37,410 nt of DNA from JABDBK01 sp964453575 (GCA_964453575.1 CAYVRW010000008.1:1-37410); one strand, 5' to 3'; counted from the first letter of the stretch, positions 7,802 through 14,939 are shown. Notes: generated by a model from the sequence alone, not told the origin. Made by a program: numbers and translations.

Positions 7802-9127
7802 ATGACAAAATCACATGACAAGCTTGGTTTATCTCACTTAGAGGAGACACTTTTTTCTGATCTGTCCATATTATGTTTATACCTATTAGGATTAGAACCA
7901 GCAGAAAAAAAAGCTATTATAGAAGAAGCTTATCAGCATTTTTTTAACAAAAAACTCTGTGACACCATTCATCGGAATATGAATAATATAAAAATTATTA
8001 ATAAAAAAGGAATATTAACCATTATAGAAAATTTAAAGACATGCATCGAAAACATTCCTGATGAAAAAATACAAGAGGGATTAAGGGGACTTACCGCAAA
8101 GAAAGCAAAACAATTAAATGCCATGCCTGCTATAGCTAGTCTAAGGAATTATCAATTAACGGCTGAACAATTTTTTACGGATCCTGTTCTTAAAAATAAA
8201 TCGCAAAACGCATGGAAAAAAACTTTGGCTATAGCAAACAAAGAATACACATATAAAGAAAAACTCAAATATCTCATGCCATGGGAAACAGCAGTTTCTT
8301 TTATGATACTTATATCCATCTTACTTATCAGCTATCTATATCTAGTAGCAAGATCAAAAATTCAACCTCAGACCCCCGAGAATGAGAAGCAGTTAAGTAA
8401 TTTTAGCAATCAATTTATGATACAAATGGCATTCGCGATATTTTTTTCTATCGTATGTATTACGGATACCATCATAAAAAGGAAACCTTATACAATTAAG
8501 CCTCATTATGACGAATTTGATAATATTTTGAGGGTGAGCTTAATGCAATTAATTAATGATTACTCAACAAAAAAATCAGAACTAGCAAACCAAGAACTTC
8601 CCTACCCTCATCCTATCACTACTTCTTCTACTGCTGGTGTTTTTCAAAAATTAGAAGAGGAAGAACCAGATAAAACTGATAAACCTATTAAACGCAAAGA
8701 TTTACCTAGCATTGACGTAGTAGAGGATGACAATGAAGAGAAAAAATCAGAGCCAATAAAGCCACCCAAAAAAATTGTTGATGGCCAAAATCGCTATAGA
8801 CTGATGCACTATCACGACCGTTGTTACTTTAGATATAACCCAGACGAATTTGTTGCAAATATACTATCTTCTGACAGAAAGCACTTACTACCCACTTTTA
8901 AAAAAGTCATTAAGTCTGGAAACGTTAATGGGGTGGGTTCAAAAAAAGAGGGTGTTACCAAAGTTGCGGATACACCCGATGAAAAGCATAAGTTTCCTTT
9001 CGGATGGAAACTTAGAATTACGAGGAAAAATGAACGAGTTTCAACAGCATTAAGAGAATCAACTCCAGAAGAACAAAAACTGGGAATTCAGGAAGTTTTC
9101 AGTCCGCGAGCATTAAAGTTGCATTAA
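7802..9127 (+). CDS. Hypothetical two-TM protein, candidate secreted effector
   Basis: A 441-residue protein of unknown family. Residues 1 to about 160 are helical and charged. Two hydrophobic helices follow at about 163-183 (FMILISILLISYLYLVA) and 205-225 (FMIQMAFAIFFSIVCIT), separated by a short polar loop, so both termini would face the same side. A low-complexity acidic and proline/lysine-rich linker occupies about 280 to 325, and a basic C-terminal region ends in a glutamate-containing stretch (STPEEQKLGIQE). No signal peptide. A central TM pair with long cytosolic ends resembles membrane-targeted bacterial effectors, and the PmrA-like box upstream agrees. Function is inference only. The ribosome site GAGGAA precedes the ATG. 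Confidence 0.75.
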   Translation: MTKSHDKLGLSHLEETLFSDLSILCLYLLGLEPAEKKAIIEEAYQHFFNKKLCDTIHRNMNNIKIINKKGILTIIENLKTCIENIPDEKIQEGLRGLTAKKAKQLNAMPAIASLRNYQLTAEQFFTDPVLKNKSQNAWKKTLAIANKEYTYKEKLKYLMPWETAVSFMILISILLISYLYLVARSKIQPQTPENEKQLSNFSNQFMIQMAFAIFFSIVCITDTIIKRKPYTIKPHYDEFDNILRVSLMQLINDYSTKKSELANQELPYPHPITTSSTAGVFQKLEEEEPDKTDKPIKRKDLPSIDVVEDDNEEKKSEPIKPPKKIVDGQNRYRLMHYHDRCYFRYNPDEFVANILSSDRKHLLPTFKKVIKSGNVNGVGSKKEGVTKVADTPDEKHKFPFGWKLRITRKNERVSTALRESTPEEQKLGIQEVFSPRALKLH

Positions 9128-9141
9128 TCTTCTAATCAAAA

Positions 9142-9175
9142 GTGGATTACGACGCAAAAAGCGCGTCTAATCCAC
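9142..9175. repeat. Imperfect palindrome between convergent genes
   Basis: GTGGATTA plus GACGC pairs with GCGTC plus TAATCCAC around a 7-base loop, with one bulged C. It lies between the stop codons of two convergent genes, where it could stop transcription from both sides, although no T-run follows. The arms resemble common dispersed intergenic palindromes of gammaproteobacteria. I recognise it by shape only. Confidence 0.6.
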
Positions 9176-9186
9176 CCTGGTTTTTG

Positions 9187-9507
9187 TCATAACATTACGC
9201 ATTTGGGATGTTGATCAAGTTCTTTATTACGTTCACGATTATAATTTTCCCTTTCAATATCTTCTTTGCGCACACGCTGAATATGTTCAATGCGAGACTC
9301 ATCCTCTGCCACAGCACATGCTGCAGCTTGCCGCAACTCTTGGCCAAGTTCTTTATTTTCGAGAGATGTTTTAAAAAAGGCTATGCAACCCTTTATTAAA
9401 GGTTCCTGTCCTGGATAAGTGCTATTGGCATGTTGATGTCCAACGATTGGCTCGTTATTATCAGTTTTTAAAAGTTGAGGTAATGACATATTATATTGTG
9501 TTGGCAT
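9187..9507 (-). CDS. Hypothetical protein with C-terminal CaaX prenylation motif (CVML)
   Basis: A 106-residue soluble protein without a signal peptide or TM helix. The last four residues are C-V-M-L, directly before a TGA stop. This is a textbook CaaX box: cysteine, two aliphatic-type residues, and a terminal leucine, which favours geranylgeranyltransferase I. The preceding 50 residues (about 53 to 102) are highly charged and predicted helical or coiled-coil, with acidic-rich segments as in Dot/Icm C-terminal signals. Bacteria have no CaaX prenyltransferase, so the motif would act only inside a eukaryotic host cell. An AAGGGAAG ribosome site lies 5 bases before the ATG. A repeated upstream element (9532-9580) is shared with the next gene. 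Function unknown. Confidence 0.7.
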   Translation of the reverse strand: MPTQYNMSLPQLLKTDNNEPIVGHQHANSTYPGQEPLIKGCIAFFKTSLENKELGQELRQAAACAVAEDESRIEHIQRVRKEDIERENYNRERNKELDQHPKCVML

Positions 9508-9531
9508 GGTTTCTTCCCTTAATTAAAAAAT

Positions 9532-9580
9532 ATCTGGAGCATACTACAACATTACGTCTCCACCCTCAACCAACCGCAAA
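9532..9580 (-). repeat. Bipartite direct repeat, copy 3 (upstream of the CaaX gene)
   Basis: Contains the 16-base motif ATCTGGAGCATACTAC (9532-9547) and, 18 bases away, a 15-base match (9566-9580) to the 3' end of the glycosyltransferase gene at 10709-10723. The same pair occurs at 9949-10002 upstream of the next small gene. Confidence 0.65.
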
Positions 9581-9601
9581 GAAATTTAAGTGTCAGATCC
9601 C

Positions 9602-9624
9602 TTCAGCTTTCATGTTGAGCTGAA
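9602..9624. other. Hairpin downstream of the small two-TM gene
   Basis: A perfect 7-bp stem TTCAGCT / AGCTGAA with a 9-base loop, 15 bases past the stop codon of the small membrane protein on the minus strand. It may be a transcript end or a relic of a palindromic repeat. No T-run follows, so termination is uncertain. Confidence 0.4.
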
Positions 9625-9638
9625 ATTAAATTACTTAC

Positions 9639-9902
9639 TTATCTACGAAGCTCATGTTTTGCTTCTTCTTGATCTGCATTATATAATTCCTTTATAGCCA
9701 TTACTGCTCCACCAGCTATTGCTCCTACGGCCATGCCAATTAGCAGCGATTTACTAGGTGAGGGAATTTCCCCTGAAGAGGAAGAAGGATATATGCCTGA
9801 TAACACACGATAGGGATAGATCATTATAGCACCCAAAATCCCTGCTGTAGAACCAGCGACAACTCCTTTCCCAACTTGATATATATGTGAATGTTTAGCC
9901 AT
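9639..9902 (-). CDS. Small two-TM glycine-rich membrane protein
   Basis: An 87-residue protein of unknown family. Helix 1 spans about residues 10 to 33 (KGVVAGSTAGILGAIMIYPY) and helix 2 about 52 to 70 (LLIGMAVGAIAGGAVMAI). Both are rich in small residues, with GxxxG-like spacing suited to tight helix packing. They are joined by a serine/proline loop and followed by a charged tail (QEEAKHELRR). The AG..AG....YP pattern in helix 1 faintly recalls one half-repeat of eukaryotic mitochondrial carriers, but the diagnostic P-x-[DE]-x-x-[KR] is not met. The upstream region shares a bipartite repeat with the CaaX gene. The ribosome site GGGGTT is weak. Confidence 0.65.
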   Translation of the reverse strand: MAKHSHIYQVGKGVVAGSTAGILGAIMIYPYRVLSGIYPSSSSGEIPSPSKSLLIGMAVGAIAGGAVMAIKELYNADQEEAKHELRR

Positions 9903-9948
9903 AACTTAACCCCAAAAAATTGTATAAAAAAATGTTGTGATAGCAAAA

Positions 9949-10002
9949 ATCTGGGGCATACTACACGATTTTTAGCTTTTAGTCACCAACCGCAAATACA
10001 AA
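9949..10002 (-). repeat. Bipartite direct repeat, copy 2 (upstream of the small membrane protein)
   Basis: The motif ATCTGGGGCATACTAC (9949-9964) differs by one base from copy 3. After 20 bases comes an 18-base exact match (9985-10002) to the glycosyltransferase 3' coding end at 10712-10729. It sits directly after the stop codon of the HTH-nucleotidyltransferase gene. It may be a shared promoter region, or a junction left by insertion at the glycosyltransferase 3' end. Confidence 0.65.
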
Positions 10003-10009
10003 ATAAGAT

Positions 10010-10645
10010 TCAAGCTTTAATTGCCCTATTTTTACCAGATTTTCCAAGCTTGATAAGCTCATCTTCTGTTCCTATTAAAAATATTTTAGGTTGCCTCAAC
10101 AATTGGGCAATGAAATTATTTTCTTCTCTCTCTTTTCTGATCCATTCAGAAGAAGAATACAAAACAGGACTTATCTTTCTACCTAATTTTTCTTCTGCTA
10201 TTGCTAAACATTGAAATATTTCACTATAAGTTAATTGTTGACTAATAATCATTATATCAATATCACTATCCGCTTTATCTTCCTGTTTCGCAATAGAACC
10301 ATAAATGAATGCAATTTCGATTTGTTTAGTAAATGGCAGTAAAGCTTCTTTCAAAATATCTGCTAAACCAAAAGTCTTTTGAATAAAACCTCGCAACTCT
10401 GAAAAAAAAGGGGTATTTTGGTTGGCTTGATATCTTTTCTGATTCCCTACTTGCTTAACTGTGATTAAACCGCTATCAACTAATTTTACTAATTCGCGCT
10501 GCACTGCACCTGTTCCCGATTTTATAAAGCGGATAATTTCATTTGTATAAAAATCAGAATTTGGATGGCCATATAAAAGCCCCAGCAACTGCTGCTGTAC
10601 CTTTGAAAAAAGAACACTAGAAACATTCACTTTATTAGTACTCAT
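10010..10645 (-). CDS. Winged-helix / MNT-type nucleotidyltransferase-domain protein
   Basis: A 211-residue two-domain protein. Residues 1 to about 85 form a winged helix (LLGLLYGHPNSDFYTNEIIRF, then a recognition helix with AVQRELVKLVDSGLI). Residues 95 to 190 form a minimal nucleotidyltransferase fold with the signature GSIAKQEDKADSDIDIMI (G-S then D-x-D metal ligands). Such HTH-NTase proteins are common single-gene or TA-associated regulators; the substrate is unknown. A reading from the TTG at 10681 would begin in the -35 box, so I choose the ATG at 10645. No HEPN partner gene lies next to it. The gene is bracketed by repeats of the glycosyltransferase 3' end. Confidence 0.82.
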   Translation of the reverse strand: MSTNKVNVSSVLFSKVQQQLLGLLYGHPNSDFYTNEIIRFIKSGTGAVQRELVKLVDSGLITVKQVGNQKRYQANQNTPFFSELRGFIQKTFGLADILKEALLPFTKQIEIAFIYGSIAKQEDKADSDIDIMIISQQLTYSEIFQCLAIAEEKLGRKISPVLYSSSEWIRKEREENNFIAQLLRQPKIFLIGTEDELIKLGKSGKNRAIKA

Positions 10646-10681
10646 AATGGGTATTATAATACCTATTTTGGGTATTGTCAA
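10645..10681 (-). promoter_or_regulatory. Perfect sigma-70 promoter with operator dyad; leaderless start
   Basis: On the minus strand TTGACA (10676-10681), a spacer of exactly 17 and TATAAT (10653-10658) match consensus completely. The -10 box lies inside the perfect palindrome GGTATTATAATACC (10650-10663). A further GGGTATT half-site at 10670-10676 repeats the one at 10649-10655 at 21 bases, two helical turns. Only 7 bases separate the -10 from the ATG at 10645, so transcription should begin at or next to the start codon. No ribosome site exists there. Confidence 0.75.
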
Positions 10682-10701
10682 GATCAGGCTTCCGATTTCC
10701 C

Positions 10702-11940
10702 TTATGATTCAACCAACCGCAAATACAAATTTTTCCTCTCCTCCGTTACCTTGCTTAATGAATAAGAATCTTTAACCGTTTCATAAAGATTTTCACTCAA
10801 TTGCTTAATCAACTCAGGCGCTTCTATTAAACGTTTAATAAACTTATACCAATCTTTATTATTTTTTTGGCTATCAATTAAAATAGCATTACCTTGATGG
10901 TTCCATTCGCCTTGTGACTCATATGCATTTACCAAATCCAATTGATAAGGCCCAAAATCTTGCGCGATGAGCGCTTTTTTATGAAAGCCTGCTTCCAATA
11001 TTTTTAATTGGCTTTTACATCGATTAAACATATCTTCATACAGCGGTGCTAATGCGATATCAAACCAACGATAATTCAAGGCATAATGCGTAACGGGCAA
11101 ACTCCATACACGTCTATAAGGCTCATGCGCAACATGCGGATAATCTTGTTTACTGAAACTTAACAAGAAATCTTTATACTGCTTGCTGACAATCTTATAA
11201 TCATCCGTAATAATTTTTTCATATTCATACCATTGCGATTCCGTGGGTTTAATCGTTCTGGTTTTTGTTTCGCCCGTTTTTTTATTTATAAAATTGGCAT
11301 AACCTTCAATGTTAAAACCGCACAAAACAAATTGCATTTTATCGAGCAGACCATCATTTTTAAATCGTCCCATCAGTCCTTTAAATATTTCTAAATCTTT
11401 GAGATGCGAAGAACCACCCAGCCATCCAATTCTGATTCTATCACTTGGCTCATGACGTTGAGGTTTAAATTGCATTTCATTAGGATCAATCGCGTTAGGA
11501 ACAACATAAACATTTTTATTATGTTTGCGAATTTCATCAGCAAATAAAGAAGTTGTCGTCATAATATGTTTAGCCATTTTAATATTATGCAGACTTTGTT
11601 TTTCGATCCCATGCACCTTATGCGTTAATTTATTGGGATGATGAGCAGGCAGCATCCAATGATCATCAAGATCCATGATAGCTACCACCCCCGCTTTATC
11701 CAATTTTTCTAATAAAGCAGGCATTTTTTCTGCCTCCCCTAGAAATTTATGATAATGAATAATATCGTAATTCTTAAGCCATTCATCATTACCGTCTGCA
11801 AGGGATGGGTCAAATTCAATATCAATATCAAATAAATCAGCGTAATTTTCCCGCATATGAACATGAGGTTTAATGCTGCGAAAATAACCTACTCCCTGTC
11901 TATCCGAGGGAACCACTAACACTTTAATTTTATCTGTCAC
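10702..11940 (-). CDS. Glycosyltransferase, GT-B fold (family 4-like)
   Basis: A 412-residue cytoplasmic protein with the two-Rossmann layout of GT-B enzymes. The N-terminal half begins KVLVVPSDRQGVGYFRSI and contains DIIHYHKF and AIMDLDDHW; the central linker is YVVPNAID. The C-terminal half opens with RIRIGWLGGSSHLKDL and contains FDIALAPLYEDMFNRCKSQLKILEAG, which carries the serine/lysine/acidic cluster around the donor-sugar phosphate. It probably adds a sugar to a surface polysaccharide or protein; donor and acceptor are unknown. It starts with GTG, 9 bases after GGGAG. Its last 15 to 18 coding bases are repeated downstream at 9985-10002 and 9566-9580. Confidence 0.8.
   Translation of the reverse strand: MTDKIKVLVVPSDRQGVGYFRSIKPHVHMRENYADLFDIDIEFDPSLADGNDEWLKNYDIIHYHKFLGEAEKMPALLEKLDKAGVVAIMDLDDHWMLPAHHPNKLTHKVHGIEKQSLHNIKMAKHIMTTTSLFADEIRKHNKNVYVVPNAIDPNEMQFKPQRHEPSDRIRIGWLGGSSHLKDLEIFKGLMGRFKNDGLLDKMQFVLCGFNIEGYANFINKKTGETKTRTIKPTESQWYEYEKIITDDYKIVSKQYKDFLLSFSKQDYPHVAHEPYRRVWSLPVTHYALNYRWFDIALAPLYEDMFNRCKSQLKILEAGFHKKALIAQDFGPYQLDLVNAYESQGEWNHQGNAILIDSQKNNKDWYKFIKRLIEAPELIKQLSENLYETVKDSYSLSKVTEERKNLYLRLVES
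10709..10729 (-). repeat. Direct repeat, copy 1 (3' end of the glycosyltransferase gene)
   Basis: The coding end (residues LYLRLVE, just before the stop) contains ACCAACCGCAAATACAAA on the + strand (10712-10729). This is identical to 9985-10002. Shifted by three bases, 10709-10723 is identical to 9566-9580. It is the likely parent copy, because here it lies within a conserved gene. Confidence 0.6.
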
Positions 11941-12030
11941 AACCTAAAACTCCCTTTAGCTGTAAAAAACTTGATTATTAATTAAATTCAACTACAATAA
12001 AAAGCCGAATTTATAACTGTTTTTCAATAT

Positions 12031-12888
12031 ATGATGCCTACTGTTCAACAACTCAAACGACTAACGCTTATCATAACTATCATTGCAATCTCGCTTGGCA
12101 GTATAAGTTATTGGTGGCAAAAAAAACATTATGTTAAAACCGATGATGCCTATATCAATGCAAATATTGTACAAATAGCGCCTAGGGTCACCGGTCAAGT
12201 TACTCAATTGCATGTTCAAAATAATCAATATGTTACTCGTGATCAACCACTTTTTGATATCGATTCTGTACCTTTTGAAATTGCAACCAGTGAAGCCACG
12301 GCCCAATTGGACAAAATCAAATCACAGCTTAATATTGCGACGCTTATTTCTAATAGAACGCTTAAGTTAGTGAAAAAAAACGTGGCTTCTATGCAGGAAG
12401 GCGATACGGTGGAGGCAAATTTAAGATCAGCCATGGCTGCTATTCAATTAGGCGAAGCTAATCTTAAAAAAGCCAAGCTAAATTTAAGTTATACCAAGGT
12501 TATTGCACCCGCTTCCGGATGGGTTTCCAATGTGACGGTACGTTCGGGCAATATCATACAAGCTAACCAACCTTTATTTGCGCTTATCAGTGATCAAGTT
12601 TTTTGGATAGATGCTAATTTTAAAGAAACCGATATCCATAAAGTTCAGCCAAAACAAAACGTTGATGTCGTGGTAGACATGTATCCTAAGCATCATTTCA
12701 AAGGCGTGGTTGAGAGCATTAGCGCAGGTTCGGGTACGGCATTTTCATTATTACCTCCGCAAAATGCGACGGGGAATTGGGTTAAGGTTACACAACGGGT
12801 TCCTGTGCGTATTCGTATTTTAGATCCTGACAAAGCTTATCCTTTGCGAATTGGAACCTCAGCTACTGTGAAAGTCCATGTTGGCTAG
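12031..12888 (+). CDS. HlyD/EmrA-type membrane fusion protein
   Basis: Periplasmic adaptor of a multidrug efflux pump, 285 residues. It has one N-terminal TM helix (LTLIITIIAISLGSISYWW), then the biotinyl-lipoyl barrel half KTDDAYINANIVQIAPRVTGQV. A short coiled-coil hairpin (about 85 to 145) follows, then the second lipoyl half and the beta-barrel segment (FKETDIHKVQPKQNVDVVVDMYP). It is about 100 residues shorter than E. coli EmrA because the hairpin is reduced, closer to the compact HlyD_D23 type. Its stop overlaps the pump gene by 11 bases, so the two are translationally coupled. Confidence 0.87.
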   Translation: MMPTVQQLKRLTLIITIIAISLGSISYWWQKKHYVKTDDAYINANIVQIAPRVTGQVTQLHVQNNQYVTRDQPLFDIDSVPFEIATSEATAQLDKIKSQLNIATLISNRTLKLVKKNVASMQEGDTVEANLRSAMAAIQLGEANLKKAKLNLSYTKVIAPASGWVSNVTVRSGNIIQANQPLFALISDQVFWIDANFKETDIHKVQPKQNVDVVVDMYPKHHFKGVVESISAGSGTAFSLLPPQNATGNWVKVTQRVPVRIRILDPDKAYPLRIGTSATVKVHVG

Positions 12889-14380
12889 TTATGAGAGTTT
12901 TTCTCCATTCGATCGATGGCTAATCACCATTGCCGTCATGGCTGCAACACTTATCCAAGTTTTAGATACCACAATAGTGAATGTTGCCTTACCCACTATG
13001 CAAGGATCATTAGGTGCGACGCCTGATGAAATTACCTGGGTATTAACCAGTTATCTTGTTTCATCTGCCATCTTTATGCCTTTAACCGGCTATTTTACTG
13101 ATATTCTTGGCCGCAAAAATTATCTTTTAATCTCAATCTTAGGCTTTGTCATTGCCTCCGGACTTTGCGGTGCTGCGACATCCATTTCTGCTATGGTATT
13201 TTTTCGTTTTTTACAAGGTGTTTTTGGCGCAGCCTTAGTCCCACTTTCACAAACTGTTTTAGTTGATGTTTATCCACCTGAAGAACGCGGCAAAGCCATG
13301 GCTATTTGGGGCATAGGTGTCATGGTAGGCCCTATCTTAGGCCCAACCTTAGGCGGTTATTTAACAGAAATTGCCACGTGGCGCTGGACTTTTTACATTA
13401 ATCTACCTGTAGGAATACTTGCATTTTTGATTGCCTGGCAAGCCATGCCTGATAGCGACAAAAAACCTAGAAATATGGATTGGTTAGGACTTGTTTTATT
13501 ATCGGCAGGCATTGGCGGCACACAATATGCGTTAGACCGCGGCAACCGCGCCGATTGGTTTGCCTCCGGTGAAATCTGGATAGCAAGTATGTTAGCATTA
13601 GGCGGCTTAATAGGTTTCTGTATCAATAGCTATTATCAAAAAAACAAATCCGTTTTTGATATATCCATTTTAAAAGACCGCAATTTTTTCATTTCAAGCT
13701 TGATACTTACTATCTTTGGCTTAAGCGTTTTTGGCGGCATGATAGTCTTGCCCTTATTACTTGAAAACCTGCTTAATTATCCCGTTATAACCACCGGTTT
13801 CGTCTTGGCACCTAGAGGGATCAGCGCCATGATAAGCATGATCATTGTCAGTAAACTGATTAAAACCGTAGATCCACGTAAGATCGTCATCATAGGTATT
13901 ATCTTATGCGCCTTAGGCTCTATTCCTGGCACCTATTATAATTTAGAAGTGGATACTTGGTGGATCGTCTGGCCTTTAATCATCCAAGGGTTGGGCATAG
14001 GTTTAATGTTTGTGCCCTTATCAGCTATTGCCTATTCCACTTTACCTGTTACAACGCGTGCTGAAGCTGCTGGTTTATTCAGTCTGTTACGCACCATGGG
14101 TTCCTCGATAGGCATTTCTATCATTATTACTTTATACACCCGACTTACACAAACCACTTGGAACCAATTAAGCGGTTTTGTTAATCCTTACAATCCAGCG
14201 CTCAACCAATATTTACAATCTGCCCATCTCAACATTCAAAACCCGCTTTCTATACCACTGGTGGCAAATGAATTAGGAAAGCAAGCACAAATGATAGCTT
14301 TTGTGGATACGTATGCCTTTATTGCGTGGAGTATATTGGCTATGCTGCCGTGGGTGTTTTTTGTGAGAAGGCAGCATTAA
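12878..14380 (+). CDS. DHA2 family MFS multidrug transporter (EmrB type)
   Basis: A drug:H+ antiporter of 500 residues with 14 predicted TM helices. The family motif C region DTTIVNVALPTMQGSLGATPDEITWVLTSY is complete near residue 30. It is followed by motif A (GYFTDILGRKNYL) and the arginine-rich helix after FFRFLQGVFGAALVPLSQ. It pairs with the adaptor encoded immediately upstream. The last codons (WVFFVRR) fall in a 23-base sequence that is repeated at 15263-15285. The gene converges with brnA with 3 bases between stops. Confidence 0.92.
   Translation: MLASYESFSPFDRWLITIAVMAATLIQVLDTTIVNVALPTMQGSLGATPDEITWVLTSYLVSSAIFMPLTGYFTDILGRKNYLLISILGFVIASGLCGAATSISAMVFFRFLQGVFGAALVPLSQTVLVDVYPPEERGKAMAIWGIGVMVGPILGPTLGGYLTEIATWRWTFYINLPVGILAFLIAWQAMPDSDKKPRNMDWLGLVLLSAGIGGTQYALDRGNRADWFASGEIWIASMLALGGLIGFCINSYYQKNKSVFDISILKDRNFFISSLILTIFGLSVFGGMIVLPLLLENLLNYPVITTGFVLAPRGISAMISMIIVSKLIKTVDPRKIVIIGIILCALGSIPGTYYNLEVDTWWIVWPLIIQGLGIGLMFVPLSAIAYSTLPVTTRAEAAGLFSLLRTMGSSIGISIIITLYTRLTQTTWNQLSGFVNPYNPALNQYLQSAHLNIQNPLSIPLVANELGKQAQMIAFVDTYAFIAWSILAMLPWVFFVRRQH
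14340..14370 (+). repeat. Direct repeat, parent copy in emrB 3' end
   Basis: Contains both halves of a repeated sequence. The left 23 bases (14340-14362, ending in GTGTTTTTT) recur exactly at 15263-15285. The right 15 bases (14356-14370, GTTTTTTGTGAGAAG) recur exactly at 15063-15077. The halves share the 7-base core GTTTTTT. Confidence 0.8.
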
Positions 14381-14383
14381 TAT

Positions 14384-14731
14384 TTATATATGTTTATGCT
14401 TCACTTTCTTAGGTAGTTTTTGGTGATGCACCATATACTCTCTGCATGCAGTATTGATTAATGTTTGATATTTTCTTGCGCTTAACTTAAACCATGCCAA
14501 TACATCAGCATCAATTCTCACTGTGATCTGTTTTTTTATAGGACGATAAAATTTTCCAACAACAGCATCATCCCAATTTGTTATTTCTGGTGCATCTTTG
14601 TCAGATAAGTTGATTTTGCGATTTTTAAGGGCTTTAAGTTCTTTTATCATTTCTTCGGTTAACATAATATCGCCTGGTTTCACTCGATGTAGCCGCTCTC
14701 GCTGAGATGATGCGGATGATTTCTTCGCCAT
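14384..14731 (-). CDS. brnA: BrnA-type antitoxin (DUF4415)
   Basis: Antitoxin of the type II BrnTA system, 115 residues. The C-terminal half has the diagnostic block AVVGKFYRPIKKQITVRIDADVLAWFK, followed by YQTLINTACREYM; this is the ribbon-helix-helix domain that binds DNA and neutralises BrnT. I start it at the ATG at 14731, which follows GGAGG by 9 bases. This makes it overlap brnT by 98 bases in another frame. A later ATG at 14665 would cut the overlap to 32 bases but has a poorer ribosome site. Confidence 0.85.
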   Translation of the reverse strand: MAKKSSASSQRERLHRVKPGDIMLTEEMIKELKALKNRKINLSDKDAPEITNWDDAVVGKFYRPIKKQITVRIDADVLAWFKLSARKYQTLINTACREYMVHHQKLPKKVKHKHI

Positions 14732-14939
14732 TTTTGTCTTCCTCCACTGTATGTACAACGTAAATTAAAGTTTCCTGTATTAACCCCAAACTCTGCCAAC
14801 GTTCTTCAGAATAATCATGTCGGTCATCATGTAAGCTTAAAAGAAACGGATCTTCAAATACAAAAGATGCAATTTCAAAACTTAGGCCATGTTTTTTCTT
14901 ATTAGATTCATTCTTGCTTTTATTCCACTCGAACTGCAT
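14634..14939 (-). CDS. brnT: BrnT-type ribonuclease toxin
   Basis: Toxin of the BrnTA pair, 101 residues, with a RelE-like fold that cleaves RNA. The N-terminal FEWNKSKNESNKKKHGLSFEIASFVFEDP is the family hallmark (W-x-x-x-K-x-x-x-N-x-x-K-H-G-[IL]-S-F), and IRIISARAATSSETRRYY is the C-terminal catalytic strand and helix. The order brnT then brnA is canonical. An AGGA ribosome site and a promoter with an extended -10 lie upstream. The module is bounded by copies of the emrB 3' end, which suggests it arrived by insertion. Confidence 0.88.
   Translation of the reverse strand: MQFEWNKSKNESNKKKHGLSFEIASFVFEDPFLLSLHDDRHDYSEERWQSLGLIQETLIYVVHTVEEDKNGEEIIRIISARAATSSETRRYYVNRRNDKRT

Noticed and set aside
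9891..10214. Plus-strand open frame opposite the HTH-nucleotidyltransferase gene.
   Set aside because: Antisense to a clearly conserved two-domain gene, with low-complexity sequence and no start signals.
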